Positions 1-5,286 of a stretch of 5,287 nucleotides of DNA are shown here, one piece after another. The notes below the pieces were generated by a model. The model was not told where the DNA came from. It saw only the letters and a list, made by a program, of their open reading frames with translations, and did not search any database. Position 1 is the first letter of the stretch. Each line of letters opens with the position of its first letter. This DNA is from an uncultured bacterium (GTDB lineage Bacteria; Patescibacteriota; Minisyncoccia; Minisyncoccales; JAQTVQ01), in assembly GCA_903839905.1 (NCBI GenBank), contig CAIMDX010000048.1, positions 1 to 5,287 on the forward strand. The letters run 5' to 3'. Made by a program: the position numbers and the translations under genes.

Positions 1-404
1 ATATCAACCTTCTTGCCATTCACTAAAAAATGGCCGTGGTTCACTAATTGCCTGGCTTGCGATCTAGAGCTGGCAAAACCCAATCTATAAATAACATTAT
101 CAAGCCTTTTTTCCAATTTCTGGACAAGAACATTCGCGACATTCTGGCCGGTTTCTCTATGAGTCAAAACATCTTCTACATAATTTCCGAATTGAATCTC
201 GCTGATTTTGTACCACTTCTTCACTTTCTGGGATTCATGAAGCTGCTTTCCATATTCGGATGGAGCTGAAGTTCTTCTTTTGCCTTTCAATCCTGGAGCG
301 TATGGCCTTTTGATCATCGCGCATTTTGGGGAATAACAACGATCGCCTTTCAGGAAAAGCTTTGAGCCCAATCTTCTACAAATTTTACATTTTAATTCTT
401 GCAT
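1..404 (-). CDS. rpsD: Ribosomal protein S4, 5' part (runs off the left edge)
   Basis: Small-subunit primary binding protein that nucleates 16S rRNA assembly and helps maintain decoding fidelity. The frame runs from ATG at 404-402 to the window edge without a stop, giving 134 codons of a family usually near 200. An N-terminal zinc ribbon is visible (C6-X2-C9-X13-C23-X4-C28), followed by the typical KLFLKGDRC, PGLKGKRR and SEYGKQL segments. The S4 RNA-binding fold begins near residue 96 with LEKRLDNVIYRLGFASSRSQ and RQLVNHGHFLVNGKKVD. The usual YGVLERQF-like stretch reads YKISEIQF here. The ATG is preceded by AATTCCT with no Shine-Dalgarno, and it lies 28 nt after rpsK. It is the last visible gene of the operon; rpoA and rplQ would be expected beyond the edge, but that is inference. 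In E. coli S4 represses this operon, but no such RNA site is recognisable here. Confidence 0.97.
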   Translation of the reverse strand, partial: MQELKCKICRRLGSKLFLKGDRCYSPKCAMIKRPYAPGLKGKRRTSAPSEYGKQLHESQKVKKWYKISEIQFGNYVEDVLTHRETGQNVANVLVQKLEKRLDNVIYRLGFASSRSQARQLVNHGHFLVNGKKVD

Positions 405-432
405 AGGAATTGTGTCGGTTGATAGTTAAATT

Positions 433-897
433 CTATAATCTTCTTGGTTTTTTAGCACGGCATCCATTATGAGGAACCGGCGTTTTATCTTTAATGCCGG
501 CAATATCAAAACCTTGGTTGGCAATAGATCTTAAAGCGGATTCGCGTCCGGAACCAATCCCTTTGACATCAATGAAAACTTTTTTAATTCCTGCTTTCAG
601 TGCAGCTTGTCCCAAAGCTTCAGCCACCTTGGAAGCGGCGAAAGGAGTTGATTTTTTGGTTCCCTTAAAACCGATCCCTCCTGCGCTCTTTTGAGCCACA
701 ACATTGCCGAAGCTGTCAGTCAAAACAATAATCGTATTGTTGTAAGAGCTGAAAATGCAAATTTTTCCCTCTCTAACTGCTTGGGATTTAACCGAAACAG
801 GCGCTGCTGGTGCTTCAGCCGCAACAGCTTTATCAATATTCTCCTTTTCTTTGATAAGCTGTTCAGGATTTGTTGCGATTATTTTCTTTTTACCCAT
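433..897 (-). CDS. rpsK: Ribosomal protein S11 with N-terminal extension
   Basis: Component of the 30S platform that contacts 16S rRNA near the mRNA exit and the Shine-Dalgarno helix. The protein has 154 residues, against about 129 in E. coli. The S11 core starts near residue 42 (REGKICIFSSYNNT) and includes GNVVAQKSAGG (64-74), GFKGTKKSTPFAASK (76-90), KGIGSGRESALRSI (112-125) and the C-terminal TPVPHNGCRAKKPRRL. The PHNGC loop keeps the Asn-Gly pair that corresponds to the isoaspartate site reported for E. coli S11. Residues 1-41 are an extra Lys-rich then Ala/Pro-rich segment not found in typical S11. The ATG at 897 is preceded by AATTCCT, the same seven bases as at rpsD, with no Shine-Dalgarno. 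The gene starts 43 nt after rpsM, across a very AT-rich spacer (898-940), and ends in TAG. A later start would remove the tail, but no internal ATG or GTG near the core is an obviously better choice. Confidence 0.97.
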   Translation of the reverse strand: MGKKKIIATNPEQLIKEKENIDKAVAAEAPAAPVSVKSQAVREGKICIFSSYNNTIIVLTDSFGNVVAQKSAGGIGFKGTKKSTPFAASKVAEALGQAALKAGIKKVFIDVKGIGSGRESALRSIANQGFDIAGIKDKTPVPHNGCRAKKPRRL

Positions 898-940
898 AGG
901 AATTAAATATAAATAAAATTAAACAAAAACGGATTTTAAA

Positions 941-1330
941 TTAGGTCGGAGTCGGAGCTCCTTTTCTGCCGGAGCCAACTGTCTTTCTGACATTTCCTCT
1001 GACAGTACGGCTGTTGATCCTGGTGGTCTGCCCTCTGCAAGTTAATCCTTTAACATGGCGATAGCCTCTGTAGCTGCCGATGTCTTTCAGTCTTTTAATG
1101 CTCATCATCAATGATCTTCTTAACTCTCCTTCAACTTTGTGTTTTTTCTCAACGATATCTTTCAAAGTAGCTACTTCCTGCTGGTTCAAGTCTTTGGCAA
1201 GCTTGTTGCCCGGAATTTTGGATTCCTCTAAAATTCTTTTGCTCAAAACGCGGCCTATTCCGTAAATATAGGTTAAGGCAATCTCTATTTGTTTGTTTTC
1301 TGGGAGGTTAACTCCTGCAATACGTGCCAT
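941..1330 (-). CDS. rpsM: Ribosomal protein S13
   Basis: Head protein of the 30S subunit that forms intersubunit bridges with 23S rRNA helix 38 and L5 and contacts the P-site tRNA through its basic tail. It has 129 residues, close to the usual 115-125. The start MARIAGVNLPENK is canonical and is followed by the helix-turn-helix region (YIYGIGRVLSKRIL, 21-34), a central helical part, and the rRNA-binding segment GSYRGYRHVKGLTCRGQ (85-101) with INSRTVRG. The C-terminus (GNVRKTVGSGRKGAPTPT) is longer and richer in Gly, Thr and Pro than the E. coli RKKPR-type end. The ATG is preceded by an A-rich run (AAAATAAAAAA) instead of a Shine-Dalgarno. The gene begins 20 nt after rpmJ. Confidence 0.98.
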   Translation of the reverse strand: MARIAGVNLPENKQIEIALTYIYGIGRVLSKRILEESKIPGNKLAKDLNQQEVATLKDIVEKKHKVEGELRRSLMMSIKRLKDIGSYRGYRHVKGLTCRGQTTRINSRTVRGNVRKTVGSGRKGAPTPT

Positions 1331-1350
1331 TTTTTTATTTTAAATTAAAA

Positions 1351-1467
1351 TTAACCCTGTCTTTGTTTGTGCTTGGGATTTTTCTTGCAGATTACATAAA
1401 CATATCCTTTGCGCCGGACAATTTTGCAATCTTTGCATATTTTTTTAACTGATGGTCTTACTTTCAC
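1351..1467 (-). CDS. rpmJ: Ribosomal protein L36, GTG start
   Basis: Small 50S protein that binds 23S rRNA near the base of the L7/L12 stalk and stabilises its tertiary folding. The 38 codons translate to a product opening MKVRPSVKKICKDC and ending KNPKHKQRQG, which matches the family almost residue for residue. The zinc-binding set is complete (C11, C14, C27, H33), so this is the zinc-containing form. The start is GTG (1467-1465), fixed by homology because family members begin MKVR(P/A)S; there is no ATG at this point. No Shine-Dalgarno is adjacent. A GGGA at 1478-1481, 10 nt or more upstream, is within the right arm of a predicted stem-loop. It lies 73 nt after infA and 20 nt before rpsM, in the classical infA-rpmJ-rpsM order. 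It is easily missed because of its size and GTG start. Confidence 0.96.
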   Translation of the reverse strand: MKVRPSVKKICKDCKIVRRKGYVYVICKKNPKHKQRQG

Positions 1468-1477
1468 AAAATCAAAA

Positions 1478-1534
1478 TCCCAATGGACAACCCAAAATTA
1501 TCTATTTGATAACTTTGAATTATTGCCATTGAAA
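1478..1534 (-). promoter_or_regulatory. Candidate structured mRNA element between infA and rpmJ
   Basis: On the minus-strand transcript this 57-nt segment can fold almost end to end. The outer stem pairs 1534-1526 (UUUCAAUGG) with 1486-1478 (CCAUUGGGA): 9 bp including two G-U pairs. After a one-base bulge, CAA (1525-1523) can pair with UUG (1490-1488). The inner hairpin pairs 1517-1508 (CAAAGUUAUC) with 1502-1493 (GAUAAUUUUG): 10 bp, one G-U, with an AAAUA loop. All three wobble pairs are allowed only in the minus-strand RNA, which fits the transcript direction. The structure fills the 73-nt gap, leaving 6 nt to the infA stop and 10 nt to the rpmJ GTG. No U-run follows, so a terminator is unlikely. 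A translational control element, RNA processing site or protein-binding leader are possibilities. AT-rich sequence folds easily by chance, so confidence is moderate. Confidence 0.4.
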
Positions 1535-1540
1535 CCTAAA

Positions 1541-1765
1541 TTACCTTCCTCGGTAAGTTATTCTACCCCGCGTTTTATCGTATGGGGTTAGCTCCACTGT
1601 AACTTTATCTCCTGGCAAAATTTTAATACGATTAATCCTCAACTTTCCGGCCAAATGGGCAAGGACAATTGAATTATCGTCGTTTAATGATACCCGAAAA
1701 TAAGTATTTGGCAAGCTTTCCACTACCACTCCTTCTTTTCTAATTTTTGCTTCTTTATTTTCCAT
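1541..1765 (-). CDS. infA: Translation initiation factor IF-1
   Basis: IF-1 binds the 30S A site during initiation, cooperating with IF-2 and IF-3. The product has 74 residues, against 72 in E. coli, and is a single OB (S1-like) fold. Family landmarks are EGVVVESLPNTYFRVSL (11-27), VLAHLAGKLRINRIKILPGD (34-53), KVTVELTPYDKTRGRITYR (54-72) and a final basic GR. The ATG at 1765 is preceded by AAAACTA with no Shine-Dalgarno. A strong promoter candidate lies just upstream (1785-1813) and would give a leader of only about a dozen nucleotides, so infA looks like the first gene of the ribosomal operon. The gene upstream is a membrane protein unrelated to secY-adk-map, which precede infA in many bacteria. 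Confidence 0.98.
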   Translation of the reverse strand: MENKEAKIRKEGVVVESLPNTYFRVSLNDDNSIVLAHLAGKLRINRIKILPGDKVTVELTPYDKTRGRITYRGR

Positions 1766-1784
1766 TAGTTTTTAAAGCAAAGCT

Positions 1785-1813
1785 AGTGTAACAAAAATCA
1801 TTATTTTGGTCAA
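1785..1813 (-). promoter_or_regulatory. Sigma-70-type promoter for infA operon
   Basis: Reading the minus strand, TTGACC (1813-1808, 5/6 to the -35 consensus) is followed by exactly 17 nt and then TACACT (1790-1785, 4/6 to the -10 consensus). TGT directly precedes the -10, giving an extended -10 (TGTTACACT). Transcription would begin near 1778, leaving a leader of about 13 nt before the infA ATG. The -35 box falls in the infA-proximal end of the inverted repeat at 1808-1919. The spacing and extended -10 make this the best promoter in the window, but it is a sequence match only. Confidence 0.6.
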
Positions 1814-1919
1814 TGCCGTAAGAAATGCCATATCCCAAGCAGACGACAATTCTATTATTCACCCTGGAACAACGATTTAATAAATACCCCGGAACTTGGC
1901 ATTTCTTACGGGGCTGACC
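1808..1919. repeat. 112-bp element with 23-bp inverted ends, REPIN-like
   Basis: The ends 1808-1830 and 1897-1919 are inverted copies matching at 20 of 23 positions. Within them 1816-1830 and 1897-1911 are perfect 15-bp complements (CCGTAAGAAATGCCA), and both outer tips read GGTCA/TGACC. The 66-bp interior encodes nothing and contains an imperfect 10-bp direct repeat (ACCCTGGAAC at 1861-1870, ACCCCGGAAC at 1886-1895, 9/10). No flanking target-site duplication is visible. Two inverted copies of a GGTCAGCCCC-type motif about 100 bp apart resemble a REPIN, the paired form of REP sequences mobilised by REP-associated tyrosine transposases. Other small inverted-repeat elements or a structured 5' region are alternatives. 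No transposase lies in the window. Confidence 0.6.
1879..1913 (-). terminator. Possible weak terminator after the membrane-protein gene
   Basis: On the minus strand CCCCG (1913-1909) can pair with CGGGG (1891-1887) across a 17-nt loop, and the stem is followed by TATTTATT (1886-1879). It starts 17 nt after the TAG of the 433-codon gene, a reasonable position for its transcript to end before the infA promoter. The loop is long, the stem only 5 bp and the U-tract interrupted. It overlaps the right end of the inverted-repeat element, so it may simply be part of that element. Confidence 0.25.
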
Positions 1920-1929
1920 CTTTCAATTC

Positions 1930-3231
1930 CTACTCCCCGTCAAAGGTAAGTTTAATCTTTATTTTGTCTGTATTGGATGGAAGCTTGTTTTTCCAGAAAG
2001 GAGATAAGGTTATGTCCGCCTTTTCTACTCCCGAAGAATTGTTAATCAAAGAAAAAGCATAATCCAGCTTCTGCCCTTTTAAAAGATCTTTGATTTTTTG
2101 CTCTTCATCCAGCAAATAGGTTTTTGCAGTAACCGACAGATCCAGCTGGGCTGTTTGCTGATTAAAATCAATTGATCTGCCAACAGAAACAATCTTTAAG
2201 CTATTAGGCACTATTTTTTTGGAAGAATTGGCGGCTTTAAGAAGATTCTCGGCATAAGCATCAACATCGCTTTGCTTGAAAACTAAAGCCTTGGAAACGA
2301 TCTTGCCGGAAATTTCAAAAGTATCGCGCGCATCTTTTTCTTTAGCTGAAAAGACAAGATCTCCGCTCGCCTCTTGATTAAGCAGGCTGTCAAGCAAAGT
2401 GAAATCTGATTGAATACTGGAAGCCAAAGCTGTTTTAGCTTTTTTAAAAGATTCTTCAAGGAATTGATTCTTAGCTTTATCCAGATCATCTTTTGTAACG
2501 GTTTTCACCCCCGTATCCGAACCTCCTGTAATGGGTTTTAAATTCTCAGCCCAAGTCGTGTAAAAATAATTAGTTCCAACCAATTTAGGAATAGAAAAAG
2601 TTGCTGAAGCACCAATGTTGTAATCAGTTCCTGATTGGTCGGCTTCAACTAGTATATCTACGAATCCGGGAACCAATTTGCCGTCTTTATAGGTAGCAGC
2701 CGGCAAATTAATTTTTTCCAATGATTTAAATGTTTTTTCTTGAGGAGAAGAAAGAAAACGGGTACCAATAACCAAAGAAAAAGCCGCCGGCGGTTCGTAT
2801 TTATTGTAGACCCTTAAAGTTCCTGCGGCTTTGGCCTTATTTTCTATCGGGCCGGTAGCGGGAAAATCCATCTTGCTATCCAAGGTATTTTGGATTAAAA
2901 GAGCCGGGATGATATTTTGTTCAAAATCAACTTGCTGACCATTGACCCCTGCCTTAAGTAAAACATGATAATCTGAAGGATTGGCCAAAGAAGTTTCCGG
3001 CCAGATCTCAATTTTTGCGTCCGCTTCAATCAAAAAATAAGCGGCTCCGAAAAATAAGGCCAAAACAGCTACCGGAACCAATAATTTTGCCGGAGAAAAA
3101 GAAGTTTTTTCTTTCGGCTTTTTTATTTGAGATTGAAAATCGGATCTTTTCTCAAAAAATTTTATTTGTTGGGGTTTTTCTTCTTTAAAAGAAACTCCTG
3201 GAGGGATTATATCAAAGATTTTTTTGGCCAT
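1930..3231 (-). CDS. Membrane-anchored Baseplate J-like family protein, function unknown
   Basis: The product has 433 residues with a Lys-rich cytoplasmic N-terminus (1-48) and one hydrophobic segment at about 50-69 (LLVPVAVLALFFGAAYFLIE). The rest is a large extracytoplasmic part, so the topology is probably N-in, C-out. The middle (about 134-235) shows the pattern I associate with the 'Baseplate J-like' annotation in Parcubacteria-type genomes: KAAGTLRVYNKY, GTRFLSS, a predicted beta-rich stretch, GTDYNIGASATFSIP, then a GG near 236-237 and a TVTKDDLDKAK segment. The C-terminus ends with the motif-like DITLSPFWKNKLPSNTDKI. No catalytic residues, cleavable signal peptide or cell-wall anchor are evident. 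It begins 40 nt after alaS and may share its transcript; the AT-rich spacer has no Shine-Dalgarno, and CCAAGATCCCT directly precedes the ATG. A true phage baseplate role is unlikely, as there are no phage genes nearby. A cell-envelope role is my inference. The family call rests on remembered motif patterns. Confidence 0.75.
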   Translation of the reverse strand: MAKKIFDIIPPGVSFKEEKPQQIKFFEKRSDFQSQIKKPKEKTSFSPAKLLVPVAVLALFFGAAYFLIEADAKIEIWPETSLANPSDYHVLLKAGVNGQQVDFEQNIIPALLIQNTLDSKMDFPATGPIENKAKAAGTLRVYNKYEPPAAFSLVIGTRFLSSPQEKTFKSLEKINLPAATYKDGKLVPGFVDILVEADQSGTDYNIGASATFSIPKLVGTNYFYTTWAENLKPITGGSDTGVKTVTKDDLDKAKNQFLEESFKKAKTALASSIQSDFTLLDSLLNQEASGDLVFSAKEKDARDTFEISGKIVSKALVFKQSDVDAYAENLLKAANSSKKIVPNSLKIVSVGRSIDFNQQTAQLDLSVTAKTYLLDEEQKIKDLLKGQKLDYAFSLINNSSGVEKADITLSPFWKNKLPSNTDKIKIKLTFDGE

Positions 3232-3271
3232 AGGGATCTTGGTTATTAGTTTTAATTTTAAAAAATATAAT

Positions 3272-5164
3272 TTAGCTTAAGACAGCCTTAATCCTTCTAA
3301 CGCCCGAGCTGGAACTTTCTTCTTTGATTATCTTAAATTTTCCAAGCTCGCCGGTATTTTTAATATGAGGGCCTCCGCAAATTTCTTTGGAAAAATTACC
3401 GATAGTATAAACCTTTACCCTGTCGCCGTATTTATTTTCAAACGCGCCAGTAGCGTTCTGTTTTTTAGCCTCTTCCAAGCTCATTTCGCTTTCTTCAATC
3501 GCGATCTTTTTAGATATTTGTTCATTGACCAGATCTTCAACTTTTTGCAGTTCTTCAGCTGTAATTTTTTGGGAATGTGCGACATCAAAGCGCAATCTTT
3601 CAGCGGTGATATTGGACCCCTTTTGCATTACATGGCTGCCAAGCACTTGGCGCAGAGCCGCCAGCATTAAATGGGCTGCCGTGTGCAAACGCGTCGTCTG
3701 CTCTCCGGCATCCGCCAGTCCCCCTTTGAACATTCCCGCGCTCGCGGTACGGGAAAGCTCTTGATGTTTTAAAAATTCCTCATTAAAACCTTTTTCATCA
3801 AACTCAATGCCATTTTCTTCGCACAACTCTTGAATTAATTCCTTCGGAAAACCAAACGATTGATAAAGATAAAAAGATTCAACTCCTTTTAAAATTTTTA
3901 CAAACCCATCTTCTTTTATGATACCACTTTTTTCCTTTTCTCTTAAAATAAGTTCATTGAACTTTTTCAGTCCCTCAACCAATGTTTTCCTGAATTTTGT
4001 TTCTTCTTTCTCAAGCTCTTCTGCCGCCTTTTCTTTCGGAAAAACATAAACGCCTTCAAATATCTCAAAAACTATTTCCGCCATCGGCGCCATAAAATTA
4101 TCATTTATACCTAATTTTTGGGCTTTTACCAACGCTCGGCGGATAACCCTTCTGGCAAAGTAGCCTCGTTCTTTATTGGAAGGAAACACTCCATCAGCTA
4201 CTAGAAGAACTGCTGCTCTGGCATGATCGGCAATGACGCGAAATGCCTTATCTTCTTCGCTGGCAGAGCTGTTGTATCTTTTTCCAGACATCTTTTCCAC
4301 CTGATTGATAATAGGCAAGAACAAATCGGTCTTAAAAACATCCGGACTATCTATGGATGCGGCGGCGATGCGCTCTAATCCTCCCCCGAAATCAACATTC
4401 TTTTTGGAAAAAGTTTTTATTCCATCTTTTTCCTTAATATATTGCATAAAAACATTGTTCCCTATTTCAAAAAAACGGCCGCAATCGCAATTGACATGGC
4501 ATGGCTGGCCTTTCCATGAAGAATTTTCATGCATTTTTAGATCTGCGCCGAAGTCCCAAAAAATTTCCGAGTCTGGCCCGCCTAATTCGCCGATGGGCAT
4601 ATTCTCCGGGCTGCCCGATCTGGACCACCAATTTTTATTATCGTCGTAATAAAAAATCTTTTCATCTTTTCCCATCCCGTTCTTTTCGGAAAAATCAGCG
4701 TCTTTGGCTTCCACTCCCGCACTTTTAAAAAGACTTTTCCAGATATCGGCCGTTTCCGTGTCTTTGGGAATGTTATTTTCCGGGCTGCCGCGGAATACGG
4801 TCACAAAAAGCCTCTTCGGATCCAACCCGACCTCTTTTGTTAAAAATTCAAAAATCCAGATTAATTGTTCCTGTTTGAAAAAATCGTTAAAAGACCAATC
4901 GCCGAGCATTTCAAAAAAAGTATTATGGCGAAGGTCTCCGACCTCTTTAATGTCTTTGGCTCGAAAACATTTCTGGGAATTGGCGATACGCGTACCGAGC
5001 GGATGCTTTTCGCCCAATAAATAAGGGACCATTTGCTGCATGCCCGCACTGGTGAACAAGGTTGTCGGATCATTTTCCGGCACCAAAGAACCGGACGGCA
5101 CTATTTTGCAGCCTTGTTTTTCCAAATATCTTAAAAATTTTTCTCTAATCTCTTTTGAATTCAT
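3272..5164 (-). CDS. alaS: Alanyl-tRNA synthetase, compact form
   Basis: Cytoplasmic class II synthetase that charges tRNA-Ala and clears mischarged Ser or Gly. It has 630 residues, against about 876 in E. coli. The catalytic domain shows motif 1 (LVPENDPTTLFTSAGMQQM, 27-45), motif 2 (CFRAKDIKEVGDLRHNTFFE, 66-85) and motif 3 (VDFGGGLERIAAA, 257-269; usually VDTGMGLER). The active-site loop reads ELGGPDSEIFWD (193-204) and is followed by a Cys cluster, C222, C226 and C228. The helical tRNA-recognition part is at about 308-345 (FRVIADHARAA, RGYFARRVIRRA). The editing site keeps H494-TAA-H498 and C596-GGP-H600. The TPFYAESGGQ-type beta-barrel of the editing domain is absent: FGFP (437-440) to HTAAH spans about 55 residues, where E. 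coli has about 160. The protein ends just after RRIKAV, so the C-terminal C-Ala domain is missing as well. The ATG at 5164 gives the canonical opening with KEIREKFLRYLEKQG. No Shine-Dalgarno precedes it. Confidence 0.98.
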   Translation of the reverse strand: MNSKEIREKFLRYLEKQGCKIVPSGSLVPENDPTTLFTSAGMQQMVPYLLGEKHPLGTRIANSQKCFRAKDIKEVGDLRHNTFFEMLGDWSFNDFFKQEQLIWIFEFLTKEVGLDPKRLFVTVFRGSPENNIPKDTETADIWKSLFKSAGVEAKDADFSEKNGMGKDEKIFYYDDNKNWWSRSGSPENMPIGELGGPDSEIFWDFGADLKMHENSSWKGQPCHVNCDCGRFFEIGNNVFMQYIKEKDGIKTFSKKNVDFGGGLERIAAASIDSPDVFKTDLFLPIINQVEKMSGKRYNSSASEEDKAFRVIADHARAAVLLVADGVFPSNKERGYFARRVIRRALVKAQKLGINDNFMAPMAEIVFEIFEGVYVFPKEKAAEELEKEETKFRKTLVEGLKKFNELILREKEKSGIIKEDGFVKILKGVESFYLYQSFGFPKELIQELCEENGIEFDEKGFNEEFLKHQELSRTASAGMFKGGLADAGEQTTRLHTAAHLMLAALRQVLGSHVMQKGSNITAERLRFDVAHSQKITAEELQKVEDLVNEQISKKIAIEESEMSLEEAKKQNATGAFENKYGDRVKVYTIGNFSKEICGGPHIKNTGELGKFKIIKEESSSSGVRRIKAVLS

Positions 5165-5173
5165 ATTTAAAAT

Positions 5174-5202
5174 ATTTTACCGGGTTAGACCTCTGGTAAC
5201 TC
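5174..5202 (-). promoter_or_regulatory. Possible weak promoter of alaS
   Basis: On the minus strand TAAAAT (5179-5174) matches the -10 consensus at 5 of 6 positions and ends 9 nt before the alaS ATG, which would give an almost leaderless mRNA. The hexamer 17 nt upstream (GAGTTA, 5202-5197) is a poor -35. Chance matches to a -10 are frequent in AT-rich DNA, so this is tentative. Confidence 0.2.
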
Positions 5203-5208
5203 TGGTAA
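5191..5208. repeat. Perfect 9-bp tandem duplication upstream of alaS
   Basis: CTCTGGTAA occurs twice back to back (5191-5199 and 5200-5208). It adjoins GGTTAGACC (5183-5191), a short quasi-palindrome similar in style to REP cores. The duplication sits where the alaS promoter -35 would lie. No function can be assigned from the sequence alone. Confidence 0.55.
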
Positions 5209-5269
5209 AGCTTGCGGAAATCTGATCTCTGCGGCCTGGAAAATGGCAACTGGCCCCATTATTATCCAT

Positions 5270-5286
5270 CCTGCAAAACTTGCAGG
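5270..5286. repeat. Short hairpin at the right window edge
   Basis: CCTGCAA (5270-5276) and TTGCAGG (5280-5286) form a perfect 7-bp inverted repeat with a 3-nt AAC loop. No T-run follows on the minus strand (ATGGATAATAATGG comes next), and the plus-strand continuation is outside the window. It could be the stem of a terminator for something transcribed rightward or part of a larger repeat. The whole 5209-5287 stretch shows no convincing gene on either strand. Confidence 0.35.

Noticed and set aside
48..269. Plus-strand 73-codon open frame opposite rpsD.
   Set aside because: It is antisense to clear S4 coding sequence, and its translation has no recognisable features.
1816..1911. The 15-bp perfect inverted repeat as a simple intrinsic terminator.
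   Set aside because: The arms are 66 nt apart and no U-tract directly follows either arm. A smaller CCCCG/CGGGG hairpin is a better, still weak, terminator candidate.
3365..3764. Plus-strand open frames of about 80-115 codons opposite alaS (also at 4305-4728 and 4704-5024).
   Set aside because: They lie wholly antisense to a well-conserved synthetase, overlap each other and show no family motifs.
5185..5210. The minus strand can be read as PELPEV followed by a stop, like the N-terminus of formamidopyrimidine-DNA glycosylase (MutM).
   Set aside because: The match is six residues, two thirds of it produced by the 9-bp tandem repeat. There is no ATG, and the following codons do not resemble MutM.
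5270..5286. Edge hairpin as an integron attC or phage attachment site.
   Set aside because: There are no integrase, cassette or core-site features nearby; only a 7-bp stem is visible.
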